From assembly GCA_037444705.1 (NCBI GenBank), contig JBBILY010000075.1, positions 1-14,074 of the forward strand: 14,074 nt of DNA. Reading direction: 5' to 3'. Each line of letters starts with the position of its first letter. Positions within the stretch are counted from its first letter, which is position 1. The notes under the pieces are model-generated. The model was not told the DNA's origin. It searched no databases and worked only from the letters and a program-made list of their open reading frames with translations. Made by a program: the position numbers and the translations under genes. Shown piece after piece: positions 1 to 8,900 of the stretch. This DNA comes from DATCYX01 sp037444705 (lineage in GTDB: Bacteria > Chloroflexota > Anaerolineae > Anaerolineales > UBA4823).

Positions 1-60
1 CAGCAGGTGCTGATGGCGGCTATGTTCCCTTAGCGATCGCCCTAAAGCACCTCAGCCTTA

Positions 61-1284
61 TCAGGCGTTGACTTTGAGGAATTTTCTCTTGCCCACCTGG
101 AGCACCCCTGGATGTGGGAAAGGCTGATTGGGATCGGTGAGCACCTCGCCATCCAGGCGCACCCCATGTTGCTCGATTAACCGCCGGCCTTCGCTCTTGC
201 TGTTCACCAGTTTGCCCGCCAAAAGCACATCTAACACGGTTTGCCCGCTGTGCAGGCTGAGTTGAGGCATTTCTTCGGGTAGGTCGCGCTGCTGAAAAAC
301 GCGCACAAAGGCTTCTTCGGCGCGAGCGGCGGCCTCTTCACTGTGGTAAATGGAGACAATCTCGCGCGCCAGTTTCATCTTGACATCCCGCGGATGCAGA
401 CGGCCTTCTTTCATGCCCTGTTCCAGTTCAGCGATCTGGCGAGGCGTCCAACGTGTCACCAGGCGAAAGTACTGTCCCATCGCAAAATCGGGGATGCTCA
501 TGACTTTGCCATACATGTCTTCCGGAGTGGAGAGCAATGGGATGTGGTTCCCCAGGGATTTGCTCATGCGCACCACACCGTCCGTGCCGGGTAAGATGCC
601 CATGATGATGGCGATATTAGGCCTGGCGCCAAGGAAGGTCATAATCTTGCGGGCGGCAGTGACGATGTTGAATAACTGATCGGTGCCGCCGACCTGGACA
701 TCGGCGCCAAGGGCATAGGCGTCGTAACCTTGCATCAAAGCGTAGAAAGTTTCATGCAGATAGATGGGATCACCTTTTTCCCAACGTAGCCTGAAGTTCT
801 CGCGGGTGAGGAACTGCTGAACGGTGAAATTGGAGGCCAGGTGGATCAGGTCGGCAAAGGTCAATTTTGAGAGCCACTCGGCGTTATAGCGGATGATGGT
901 CTTCTCACGGTCGAGCACCTTATACGCCTGTTCGGCGTACGTGCGGGCGTTCTCTTCAACCTGTTCAGGGGACAATTGCGGGCGTAAGGCGTCTTTATCC
1001 GAAGGGTCGCCAATTAAAGAGGTGAAGGTGCCGATGAGGAAGATCACCTCATGCCCCAGATCTTGAAATTGGCGCAACTTGCGCATTGTAATAGTATGTC
1101 CCAGGTGCAGGTCTGATGTGCGGGGATCGTAGCCGCAATAGACGCGCAACGGGCGGCCCTCTTTCTGGGCTTCGATCAACCTTTCCCGCAACTCTTCGGC
1201 CATGGCACGTTTAAGGTCGTCATCGCCATATTCGGTGCCCTGCATGAGGATTTCAACCTGCTCGTCAATGGTCATCCGTGTCAC
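61..1284 (-). CDS. tyrS: Tyrosyl-tRNA synthetase (long-form, TyrZ-like)
   Basis: A cytoplasmic class I aminoacyl-tRNA synthetase that charges tRNA-Tyr with tyrosine using ATP. Seen: 407 residues; the HIGH-type motif HLGH at about residues 60-63; the tyrosine-pocket stretch with GGTDQ at about 199-203; the KMSKS-type loop as RMSKS at 239-243; and a C-terminal S4 RNA-binding domain at about 345-405 (KLVNSKSEGRRLI). The length and the HLGHT/RMSKS pattern fit the TyrZ branch rather than the E. coli TyrS branch. The start is a GTG, because AGGAGG lies 5 nt before it; the ATG three codons later is too far from that site. It is separated from the upstream gene by a terminator, so it is probably transcribed on its own. 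I see no T-box leader and no clear terminator in the 60 bp after its stop. Confidence 0.97.
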   Translation of the reverse strand: MTRMTIDEQVEILMQGTEYGDDDLKRAMAEELRERLIEAQKEGRPLRVYCGYDPRTSDLHLGHTITMRKLRQFQDLGHEVIFLIGTFTSLIGDPSDKDALRPQLSPEQVEENARTYAEQAYKVLDREKTIIRYNAEWLSKLTFADLIHLASNFTVQQFLTRENFRLRWEKGDPIYLHETFYALMQGYDAYALGADVQVGGTDQLFNIVTAARKIMTFLGARPNIAIIMGILPGTDGVVRMSKSLGNHIPLLSTPEDMYGKVMSIPDFAMGQYFRLVTRWTPRQIAELEQGMKEGRLHPRDVKMKLAREIVSIYHSEEAAARAEEAFVRVFQQRDLPEEMPQLSLHSGQTVLDVLLAGKLVNSKSEGRRLIEQHGVRLDGEVLTDPNQPFPHPGVLQVGKRKFLKVNA

Positions 1285-1289
1285 AAGTG

Positions 1290-1295
1290 CCTCCT
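1290..1295 (-). promoter_or_regulatory. Shine-Dalgarno site of tyrS
   Basis: Reads AGGAGG on the minus strand, 5 nt before the GTG at 1284-1282. This perfect site decides the GTG start over the downstream ATG. Confidence 0.85.
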
Positions 1296-1354
1296 AATAC
1301 TAGAAGAAATCATTCTTGAGGTTGAAGCCTGGGCGGCGTTGATCTGTGGGCGAT

Positions 1355-1360
1355 AGTATA
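1355..1360 (-). promoter_or_regulatory. Candidate -10 element for tyrS
   Basis: Reads TATACT on the minus strand just past the terminator of the upstream gene, giving a leader of about 65 nt. No recognisable -35 lies at the right distance, because that position falls inside the terminator stem. Weak support. Confidence 0.3.
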
Positions 1361-1392
1361 CAAGAAAACGCGCCCTCTGTGGTGAGGGCGCG
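1361..1392 (-). terminator. Rho-independent terminator after the membrane-protein gene
   Basis: A perfect 9-bp GC-rich stem (CGCGCCCTC at 1369-1377 with GAGGGCGCG at 1384-1392) and a 6-nt loop. On the minus strand it is followed by GTTTTCTTGT. It lies about 24 bp after the stop of the 1416-1949 gene and insulates tyrS from it. Confidence 0.88.
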
Positions 1393-1415
1393 GCCAGCTC
1401 ACCCCAGAGGTGAAG

Positions 1416-1949
1416 TCACTGGCGCACATAATAATTTCCCTCACCCGGGCGCTCCACCGCATGCAACTGACCGTTCAAGAGGATCGCGCCCAGGATTTCT
1501 TCCCCTTTTTCAAAGCCCATGCGCCCCTTTACTTCGCCCTGCACTTTAACCTCGCCCAGGGTACGGAAGTGAAAATAGGCTCTCGCACCAAACACCTGAA
1601 CTTTATCCCCCCAGCGTGAGGGCAGGACATACACCTGGCGGATTTCTTGCCAGGGCAGGTAGACGTGGCGTAGCCCGTTGCTAAATTCGATCCCTTTTCC
1701 GTCCAGGCGGATCAGGGTATGGCGATCCATCCAGTTACCCAGGCTAATGCTAAGCGCGGCTAAGAGTAGAAAAACGCCCAGGAAGAACACTACACCCGGC
1801 ACAGGTTGCCCACCCAGGCGCAAGACCAGCCCGCCTATACCTAGAATAAGGGTGGAACCCCAGGCGATCAGTTCACCCCGCCGAGAGAGCAATTCTGGGC
1901 GATATTCTTTTACTGATTGATCCATGCTATTTCCGCTTGAGTTTGCCAT
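1416..1949 (-). CDS. Two-helix membrane protein with PH-like cytoplasmic domain
   Basis: A 177-residue protein of unknown function. Seen: a short polar N-terminus, two hydrophobic segments at about residues 26-44 and 50-70 joined by a Gly/Pro turn, then a beta-rich soluble tail at about 75-165 with alternating hydrophobic strands and a final amphipathic helix. This layout matches bacterial PH-domain (DUF304/YcxB-type) membrane proteins; that assignment is by pattern only. The first ATG has no good Shine-Dalgarno site; an in-frame ATG eight codons later (1925) is a possible alternative start. It has its own extended -10 upstream and a strong terminator downstream, so it looks monocistronic. 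Confidence 0.75.
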   Translation of the reverse strand: MANSSGNSMDQSVKEYRPELLSRRGELIAWGSTLILGIGGLVLRLGGQPVPGVVFFLGVFLLLAALSISLGNWMDRHTLIRLDGKGIEFSNGLRHVYLPWQEIRQVYVLPSRWGDKVQVFGARAYFHFRTLGEVKVQGEVKGRMGFEKGEEILGAILLNGQLHAVERPGEGNYYVRQ

Positions 1950-1984
1950 GAAATGAGACAGTTATTTGATTGTGAGGTCAATTA

Positions 1985-1993
1985 ATTATAACA
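1985..1993 (-). promoter_or_regulatory. Extended -10 promoter of the membrane-protein gene
   Basis: The minus strand reads TGTTATAAT, a perfect TATAAT with a TGN extension, which reduces the need for a -35. The predicted start of transcription near 1978 would give a leader of about 29 nt before the ATG at 1949. No clear TTGACA lies upstream. Confidence 0.6.
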
Positions 1994-2022
1994 GCCGATC
2001 GGGAGGGTGTACTTTATTCTTC

Positions 2023-2057
2023 GCGGGACTTCTCAGGATTATTCTCCAAAATCCCGC
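2023..2057. repeat. Imperfect inverted repeat in the 1950-2178 gap
   Basis: GCGGGA (2023-2028) pairs with TCCCGC (2052-2057), with GGA/TCC inside the loop. It lies between the phosphodiesterase stop and the membrane-protein promoter. There is no T-run after it on either strand, so it is not a standard terminator. It could be a weak transcript-end structure or chance. Confidence 0.3.
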
Positions 2058-2178
2058 CAGAATGAAAGCCTTGTTGCTAGATCCCTCTCCGTGCTCCCGT
2101 TAGAATGGCAAACTTCATCCGTCAATCGCCTGTCTTGGCCAGGCAAGGCTTTGGCCACCATCCCTGTTATACAGCACT

Positions 2179-5100
2179 TCACTTACCCCTCAGGCGTAAG
2201 AAGACTTCTACCACACGCGGGCCAAATTGATGGCCAGCCTGCTGCTTCAGATATGCGATTACATCATCTTCTGACCAGGCACGGCGATAGGGGCGATCGG
2301 AAAGCAAGGCATCGTAGACATCCACCACGGCGAAAATGCGTGCCGCCAGAGGAATCTGATCACCTTTTAAGCCGTTTGGATAGCCGCTGCCATCCCAGCG
2401 CTCATGGTGGTAGGCAGGAATATCCAGCGCAGGCTTGAGGTAGGGGATCGGAGAGAGCAATTCCACAGCGTAAAGCGGGTGACGACGCATGATCTCCCAT
2501 TCTTCCTGGGTGAGAGGGCCAGGCTTGCGCAAGATTTCATCTGGCACACCCATTTTGCCAATGTCGTGCAGGAGAGTGCCGCGCCGCACGTGCATTAGTT
2601 CGGCTTCGCTCATGCCTAAAGCGCGTCCCAGTTCCAGGGTCATTTCGGTCACGCGCTGGGAATGCCCTTCAGTCTCCTCATCGCGCAATTCCAGGGCGCG
2701 CGACCAGCCTTCCAGAGTGCGATCATAAGCCAGGGTGATTTCGATTTTAGAGCGTTGTAATTCGTTGAAAAGGGTGGCGTTGTCAATAGCAATGGCGGCA
2801 TCGTCACCCAAGGCTTCCAAAAATTCCACCCAGTTCGAATCCGGCTCCAAGGGGTGACGATGGTAGAGTTCCAGCACTCCTTTCACCTCCCCTTTGGCGA
2901 TCAAAGGCATTGCATAATAAGCGACGAAGGTCTCGTTAATGGAAGTTTGCAGCAGAGGCTGGGTGCCCAGGTTTGCGCGTAGATTGGGGATATAGATATG
3001 CTGACGTTCGAGCACTGCCCTTCCTGCCAGAGATTGATCAAGGCGCAGGATCGAGGCGCTATCGCTGGGGTTATGGAAACCGCGGCCACTGGCGAATTCC
3101 AACATGTGCAGGTGGGGGTTGTAGAGGAGCACACAGGCTGCATCTACCTTCAATTGGGAGGTGACCTGATCTAACAACACGTTCAGGGTTACGCGCAGAT
3201 CCAGGGATGAGCGGATAGCAACATCCATGGCGCGTAGAGCGCCCAATCGTTGCACTTGCTGCTTGAGTTCTGCGAAGAGACGCGCATTCTCCATGGCAAC
3301 GGCAGCGGTATTGGCAACCATGGTGAGCAATTCAGCATCCTGAGAGGTGAAGTGGGAGGGTAAGTCGCTGTGCACCTGGATCAAGTCCAGAGACTCGCCT
3401 TTGGCAAACATGGGCACATAGAGGGCGGAGCGGCTGGATGGACCTAAGGTGCCGGTTTGTGATCTCCAGCGTGGCTGGGGCGCATCCGCCACGATCTGCG
3501 CCTGACGCGTCAGCAGCGCCTGGGCATAGGCTTCTGATGGCGCCTGAGCCACAGGCAAAGGCGCTAATCGGGATACATCAATTGGCTGATTTCCTTGCCA
3601 ACCACATATCCAGATCAATTGCTGACGGGAGGGGTCATAGCGGTTGATGAAAATAGCCAATGCCTCTGGATACAGGTCTTGGACGGCCTGTGCCAGGCGC
3701 ATGCAGATCTCCGAAAACTCCAGCGATTCGGTAAGGGCGCGTCCGATAGCGTTCACTGCCGACATTTGCTCGGCATAGTGTTGGATTTGTTCATACAAAC
3801 GAGCGCGTTGCAGGGTGGTCGCCAGCATGTCGGCGATACCGTTGAGCAGGCGCAGATCGCCATCACTGAAGATGGTGTCGCTACCAATTGCCAGAGCGCC
3901 CACCACCTCGCCCTGAACAACCAGGGGCACACACGCTACAGCCCGCAGTCCCTCCACGCTTTCAGCGGCAAAGTGGGGAGGCTCTTGATGCAAACGGTTG
4001 TTCACATAAGGTTGGCCGCGGCTCACCACCTTAGCCCAGGGGCTTTCCTGAGGCAGATGCTTCCAGCCGCTCATCTCAGCCCACAGGCCGTTGGCGTTTT
4101 CGACGCACAGGTCGCCGTGGGCATTGGCTAGAATCACCGCTGCTGCCTGGGCATTGAGCGATTGCCTCGCCTGTTCCAGGATCTTGTGGACGATTTCGCC
4201 GCGGCTGATTGTGGAGCGCAAGGCAGTGGAAACCCGCGTGAGGATTTCCAGTTCACGGGTACGGTGGCTGGTCTCAGAAAACAAGCGGGCGTTTTCCAGG
4301 GCTATGGCGAGTTGGTCCGCCAACAGGGTCAGGGCTTCCACATCGGCTTCATCGAAGGCATTGGGTTCAGCGGATTGAATGTCCAGCACCCCTAAGATTT
4401 CTGTGCCATTTTTAATGGGCACTGCCAGTTCGGAGCGGGTGAGGGGCAATCCGGCATAGGGCACAAAACGTTCGTCGCGTAAAGCGTCGCTAACCAGCAC
4501 TGGCTGACCATATTTAGCCACTAGACCCACGACCCCGCGGCCAGGTTCAATCGCCATCCCAGGAGGTGGCTGGTGACCGGGGAGGTAATCACCCTGGCCG
4601 GCTTCAAAAGCCGCTTTGCCCTCGCGCATCAAGAATAAAGTAGTGCAGTAATAGCGAGCGCTCTCTTGCAGAGCCTGGATCACTTTTTCCCCCAGGTTGG
4701 GAGAGTTTTTCAGGGCGATGATTTGCCCGGCGGCCAGGGTGATGCTCCTGAGTTTGGCCGCCAGGCGCCCTGCCTGGGCTTCAGCCTGTGCCTGGGCCTG
4801 TTGAGCCACTTTGCGCTGGGTGATATCTTCTACTGTGCCGTCAAAAAAGACCTCACCTGTGTGCTCATCTCGCACCACGTGCGCGCTCACCAATCCCCAA
4901 AAGCGACTGCCATCTTTCTTCTTCAACTCCAATTCCACCCCGGAGATATTACCTTGCTCTTGCAGGGTATCGGAGAAGGTTTTTCTCTCCTGTGGGTTGG
5001 CGTACAGATCGGCCACAGCCGCCTGCAGCAATTCGGCTTCGTTTGCATAGCCAAACATGCGCACCAGAGTCGAGTTCACCGTGATGATTTTTCCTCGCGC

Positions 5101-5961
5101 ACCTGGGGTGACGCGATAGACGCCCAAAGGGAGGTTATCCACTAAAGAGCGGTAGCGCGCTTCACTTTCAGCCAGGGATTGCTCTGCCTGACGACGCCTT
5201 TGGTGATCGCGCTGGATATGCCGCGCCCCAAGCAGGAGCAAACTCGAACCGAGTAGCCATTGTCCTAACAGGAAAGCCCCTTGAGAGATCAAGGTGGAGC
5301 GTTCATGGGAGATGAAGTTTTTCAAGGGTAAAGCAATGCTCAATCCGCCGACCAAATCCCCTACCTGATAACCCTGATTCAGGTGGCATTTGAGGCAGGT
5401 TGCTTGCGTGCGGATTGGTTGTAATAGGCGCAGCGTGGGGGTCTCTTTCAGGTGGGTGAATTCGAAGACCTCGTCTTTTGCCTCAGAGGCCATCACCTGC
5501 AGGGCCTGCTTCTCCCAGGCGTCGGGGGTGTATTCCGCCCGTTTAGGGTTCAGGCTGACGATGCGCGACATCGCCTGGTAGGACCCGACTTCCAGGTCCT
5601 CTAACTGGTGAAGGATGGCGTTGGGAGACATCAGGATCAGCCGCCTACCCGAAGGTGTGACGATCTCACCTTCGGGTAGGTCGGGCGCGACCGGATCAGA
5701 TGGACGAGCCTGATCCGCTGGCACATACACACCTCCGTGCAGGGCTACCCACAAACGAAGAGCCTGTTCGAAATTGGCGCGCGTGTGCGCCTCACCTAAG
5801 GCCAGATGCTGTGTATGTTGACGCGCTTGCAGCACCGTCAGCGCCGCCATCAGCAAAACGGCAGCGCTCCAGCCGAGGAGAAGGAATAGGACATAGCGCT
5901 TTGGAGATGAGGTTTGGCGATCTTCCCGGATTAAATTCATCTTGATCAGCGTGAAAAGCAA
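2179..5961 (-). CDS. Heme-sensor PAS-GAFx4-HD-GYP cyclic-di-GMP phosphodiesterase
   Basis: A membrane-anchored sensor expected to hydrolyse cyclic di-GMP. Residues count from the TTG at 5961. Seen in order: membrane segment about 22-45; an extracytoplasmic Tll0287/DUF3365-like region about 50-215 with a CLKCH heme-attachment motif at 189-193; second membrane segment about 225-246; PAS about 265-382; an Ala/Gln-rich coiled coil about 383-405; four GAF domains at about 420-558, 585-722, 750-895 and 920-1065; and HD-GYP about 1080-1260. HD-GYP signatures are intact: HDIGK at 1132-1136, HHE at 1185-1187, GYP at 1193-1195, and the VDVYDAL/RPYR tail. Neither the TTG nor the ATG at 5940 (residue 8) has a clear Shine-Dalgarno site, so the ATG is an equally good start. 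It lies about 22 bp after the diguanylate cyclase stop with no terminator between, so the two are probably co-transcribed. The GAF ligands are unknown. Confidence 0.92.
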   Translation of the reverse strand: MLFTLIKMNLIREDRQTSSPKRYVLFLLLGWSAAVLLMAALTVLQARQHTQHLALGEAHTRANFEQALRLWVALHGGVYVPADQARPSDPVAPDLPEGEIVTPSGRRLILMSPNAILHQLEDLEVGSYQAMSRIVSLNPKRAEYTPDAWEKQALQVMASEAKDEVFEFTHLKETPTLRLLQPIRTQATCLKCHLNQGYQVGDLVGGLSIALPLKNFISHERSTLISQGAFLLGQWLLGSSLLLLGARHIQRDHQRRRQAEQSLAESEARYRSLVDNLPLGVYRVTPGARGKIITVNSTLVRMFGYANEAELLQAAVADLYANPQERKTFSDTLQEQGNISGVELELKKKDGSRFWGLVSAHVVRDEHTGEVFFDGTVEDITQRKVAQQAQAQAEAQAGRLAAKLRSITLAAGQIIALKNSPNLGEKVIQALQESARYYCTTLFLMREGKAAFEAGQGDYLPGHQPPPGMAIEPGRGVVGLVAKYGQPVLVSDALRDERFVPYAGLPLTRSELAVPIKNGTEILGVLDIQSAEPNAFDEADVEALTLLADQLAIALENARLFSETSHRTRELEILTRVSTALRSTISRGEIVHKILEQARQSLNAQAAAVILANAHGDLCVENANGLWAEMSGWKHLPQESPWAKVVSRGQPYVNNRLHQEPPHFAAESVEGLRAVACVPLVVQGEVVGALAIGSDTIFSDGDLRLLNGIADMLATTLQRARLYEQIQHYAEQMSAVNAIGRALTESLEFSEICMRLAQAVQDLYPEALAIFINRYDPSRQQLIWICGWQGNQPIDVSRLAPLPVAQAPSEAYAQALLTRQAQIVADAPQPRWRSQTGTLGPSSRSALYVPMFAKGESLDLIQVHSDLPSHFTSQDAELLTMVANTAAVAMENARLFAELKQQVQRLGALRAMDVAIRSSLDLRVTLNVLLDQVTSQLKVDAACVLLYNPHLHMLEFASGRGFHNPSDSASILRLDQSLAGRAVLERQHIYIPNLRANLGTQPLLQTSINETFVAYYAMPLIAKGEVKGVLELYHRHPLEPDSNWVEFLEALGDDAAIAIDNATLFNELQRSKIEITLAYDRTLEGWSRALELRDEETEGHSQRVTEMTLELGRALGMSEAELMHVRRGTLLHDIGKMGVPDEILRKPGPLTQEEWEIMRRHPLYAVELLSPIPYLKPALDIPAYHHERWDGSGYPNGLKGDQIPLAARIFAVVDVYDALLSDRPYRRAWSEDDVIAYLKQQAGHQFGPRVVEVFLRLRGK

Positions 5962-5983
5962 AATAATGGGCTGGGCAAAAAAC

Positions 5984-8900
5984 TCAACTGTGGTTCATGG
6001 GTAATTCTCTGGCATCTACGCTTGTGGCGACACAATTGCGCCCCTTTTGTTTAGCGGCATATAGGGCGAGATCAGCGCGAGTGATGAGAGCATCCAGATT
6101 TTGGGTGTCTTCATCGGCTTGGGCGACGCCAATGCTGACTGTGATCGAGAGTTCCCCTTGAGGGGTCTGAATTGGGGCATCGCTGATCAGTTGGCGCAAA
6201 CGCTCGGCGATCTGTACCGCGCTGGGGAGGGTGTTTTCTGGCAGCAGGATGACAAATTCTTCCCCGCCATAACGGCCCACCAGGTCAATCTCGCGCACAT
6301 GGCTACGGATGCGCTGTACCAGGGCTTGTAAGGCCAGGTCGCCTGCCGCGTGCCCGAAACGGTCGTTGATTTGTTTAAAGTGGTCAATGTCAATCATGAT
6401 GACAGAGAGCGGTCGCCCATAGCGGCTGGCACGCTCTACTTCGCGTTCGCCCAGTTCGAACAGGCCGCGCCTGTTATAGCAACCGGTCAGGACATCGGTG
6501 ATGGCTAAACGTTGTAGTTCGGTGTACAGACTGGCTTTTTCTAAGGCCAATGCCACTTGACTGGCGAAGATGTTCAGGTAAGGCACATCCGTTTCTCTCA
6601 GATCGGCTCCCCAGACCACCAACAAGCCGATGATGTGTTCTTCCACTCCCAAAGGCAGGTAGATGGCGGTGCTATTGGCATTTAACCCCAGGCGTCTTAA
6701 TCCGAAACGCACCAGGGTTTTGGGGAGGGCGGCGGAGAAAGCCGCCATCGCGGTTTCCTCGGGGTTATGTTGTACGCGTGGGTGTCCATCCGTTAAGACT
6801 TCGTATACGATCGGGATAGCCGTGATGGGGATTTGAATGTCGCTGAAACGCATGCCCATGTGCTGCTCTGCACGCGCTAGTTGACCCTGTTCCATTGAAA
6901 GGTAGCCTACATTCAAGTACCTTTGATCGGGGCTGAGCAGGGTAAGCAGACAACCGATGCCCAGATGCTTCAGTTCCTGCCCCAGGGTTTCCATCACGCT
7001 TTGGAGATCGTTGGCGCGTTCCACGCGGGCGGCCACCTGCCCCAGGGCAGTGAGCAAGGCGTTAGCCCGGGCAAGTTGGGCAGCGCGCTGGCGCTCAGCT
7101 TCGTATAAGCGGGCCTTGAATACCGCCAGAGATACCTGAGCCGCCACTTGTTCAGCGCGGGCAATTTCCTCATCTGTAAATCGGTGTGGCTGATGGTAAC
7201 TGATCAGCGCCGCACCTAACCACTGTCCGCTGGCGATCAGCGGCAGGGCGAGCATGGAAACCGTGGGATAACGGGCTGCGATGCGAGGGTCGAGATAAGG
7301 CGTCTGGTGTACGTTCTCGACGGTTAGAGGATGCCCAGCGCGCAGCACCGATTCGGTCATGGTCACCTCGCCGGGTTTAGGTTGGTCAAATCGGTAGGTA
7401 TAGCGCATGGGACTGTAGGCTGCCATGGGATAGGTCAGTTTTTTCTCATCATCCCAGTGAGTGAGATAACAGCCATCAGCGTTGAAAATTTCGCCCAGGC
7501 GGTCGGCCAGGGTTTGCAGCATAGCCTGATACTGGTGTTGTTCTAAGGCGTCGAGGGTGATCTGATTGAGCAAGGTCAGGAAGCGTTCACGTTGACGCAG
7601 AGCCGCTTCGGTTTGTTGGCGTTGGATAGCTGCTCCCAAAGTGTTGGCTGCCACTTCTAGGGCTTCGATCTCGGCCTGCTCCCATTGGCGTTCGCTCTGG
7701 CAGTCATCAAAACCAATGAAGCCCCACCAGATTTCTCCGACACGTATCGGGACAATGGCAATAGAGAGGATGTCCTGTGCGGCCAGCACCTCATATTCCG
7801 CAGGAGGGAAGTACCTTACGGGCCCATGGATGGCTTCCCCACGCTCCAGACTGTCAACCCAGTGGCCAAAACCACCATCCAAATAGTTGAAGTTCTGTAA
7901 TTCTGGATTAGAGATTTGAGGCGTGATCCCAGGCGCGACCCATTCAAAGCGCTGGCTGGTGAGCAGTTCGCCTTCCGGTCCACGATGGTTTTCGAAGACA
8001 TAAACCCGGCTAGCGCTCACCGTCTGCCCCAAGCGCGCCAGCACTCCCACAATCTCTTGTTGCCAGTTGGGAGCCAAAAGGAAGCGTTCGGCTGCATAGG
8101 CGGTTGCTGTCAGGATGGCTTCGCGGCGGCGCAGGTTGCGCTCGTTGGCCTGCCTTTCCGAAACCACAACCCCCAGCAATAAGCCGGTGATGGAAAGCAC
8201 CAGCATGAAGACCTGTAAGGCGACAATCTCATGAAGGTCGCCTCCAACCAGGCTATAGGTGGCGACGATGCCCACGTTGACGGCAAATATGCCCTCCACC
8301 GCTCCTACAAGGCCATGAAACAGCGCCAGCCAGATCACCGGTAAAAAGCACAGGTAGAGCAACTGCTCATTGGTATTTACCTGAGCCACGAAAGCCAGGG
8401 CAAAAGCGCTGATGATGACGATAGCCTGAGCCAGGTGCTCTGCCAGCACAGGCCATGAAAAGTGATTGGTCTTAGGCATGCTGTTCTTGCCCCTTGGCGA
8501 GGGAGATGGTCGAAGGAGGCGCTTTAGAGCCGGATAGCCTACTTCCAGGAACAGCGGAGCAAAGGTAAGTATGCCGATAGCGTCCCCAAGCCACCATTGG
8601 AAGGCTGCACGCAGGTAACAATCCTGGGTGCAAGGCCGGGCATATAGATAGGCAACGCTGCCCAGAATGGCGGTCACGAATGAGGCGATCAGGCCTATAC
8701 CTACAAATTTGAGGGCATGGCTGAGATTTTCTGATCGCCCCTTTACCCCTAACAGGCGCCTTAGCATCAGGGCCGCCAGACTATAATTCGTAGTGGAGAT
8801 CAACCCCGTGGCTAACAACGGTATCCCCAGGGCCATTTTCCACACCCAATGGCCACTGATCACATTGGCCAGGAAAAGTGGCGGTATATAACTTGGGCCG

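Noticed and set aside
1..60. Imperfect hairpin around GCGATCGC after tyrS, considered as a terminator
   Set aside because: The stem CTTTAG/CTAAGG is short with a G-U pair, and no T-run follows on the minus strand.
1285..1360. T-box riboswitch upstream of tyrS
   Set aside because: The leader is only about 65 nt, with no T-box sequence and no antiterminator-terminator pair on the tyrS side.
2133..2160. TGGCCA...TGGCCA hairpin after the HD-GYP stop, considered as a terminator
   Set aside because: Only a 6-bp stem and no T-run, so it cannot be called an intrinsic terminator.
2007..2438. 143-residue plus-strand reading frame after the HD-GYP gene
   Set aside because: Most of it lies antisense to the HD-GYP coding region. 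It has no Shine-Dalgarno site and its product has no family-like pattern.
3595..4131. 178-residue plus-strand reading frame
   Set aside because: Fully antisense to the GAF region of the phosphodiesterase, and its composition is that of a shadow frame.
4770..4806. Short GCCTGGGC-type repeats
   Set aside because: Explained by the Ala/Gln-rich coiled-coil linker of the phosphodiesterase, not a separate repeat element.
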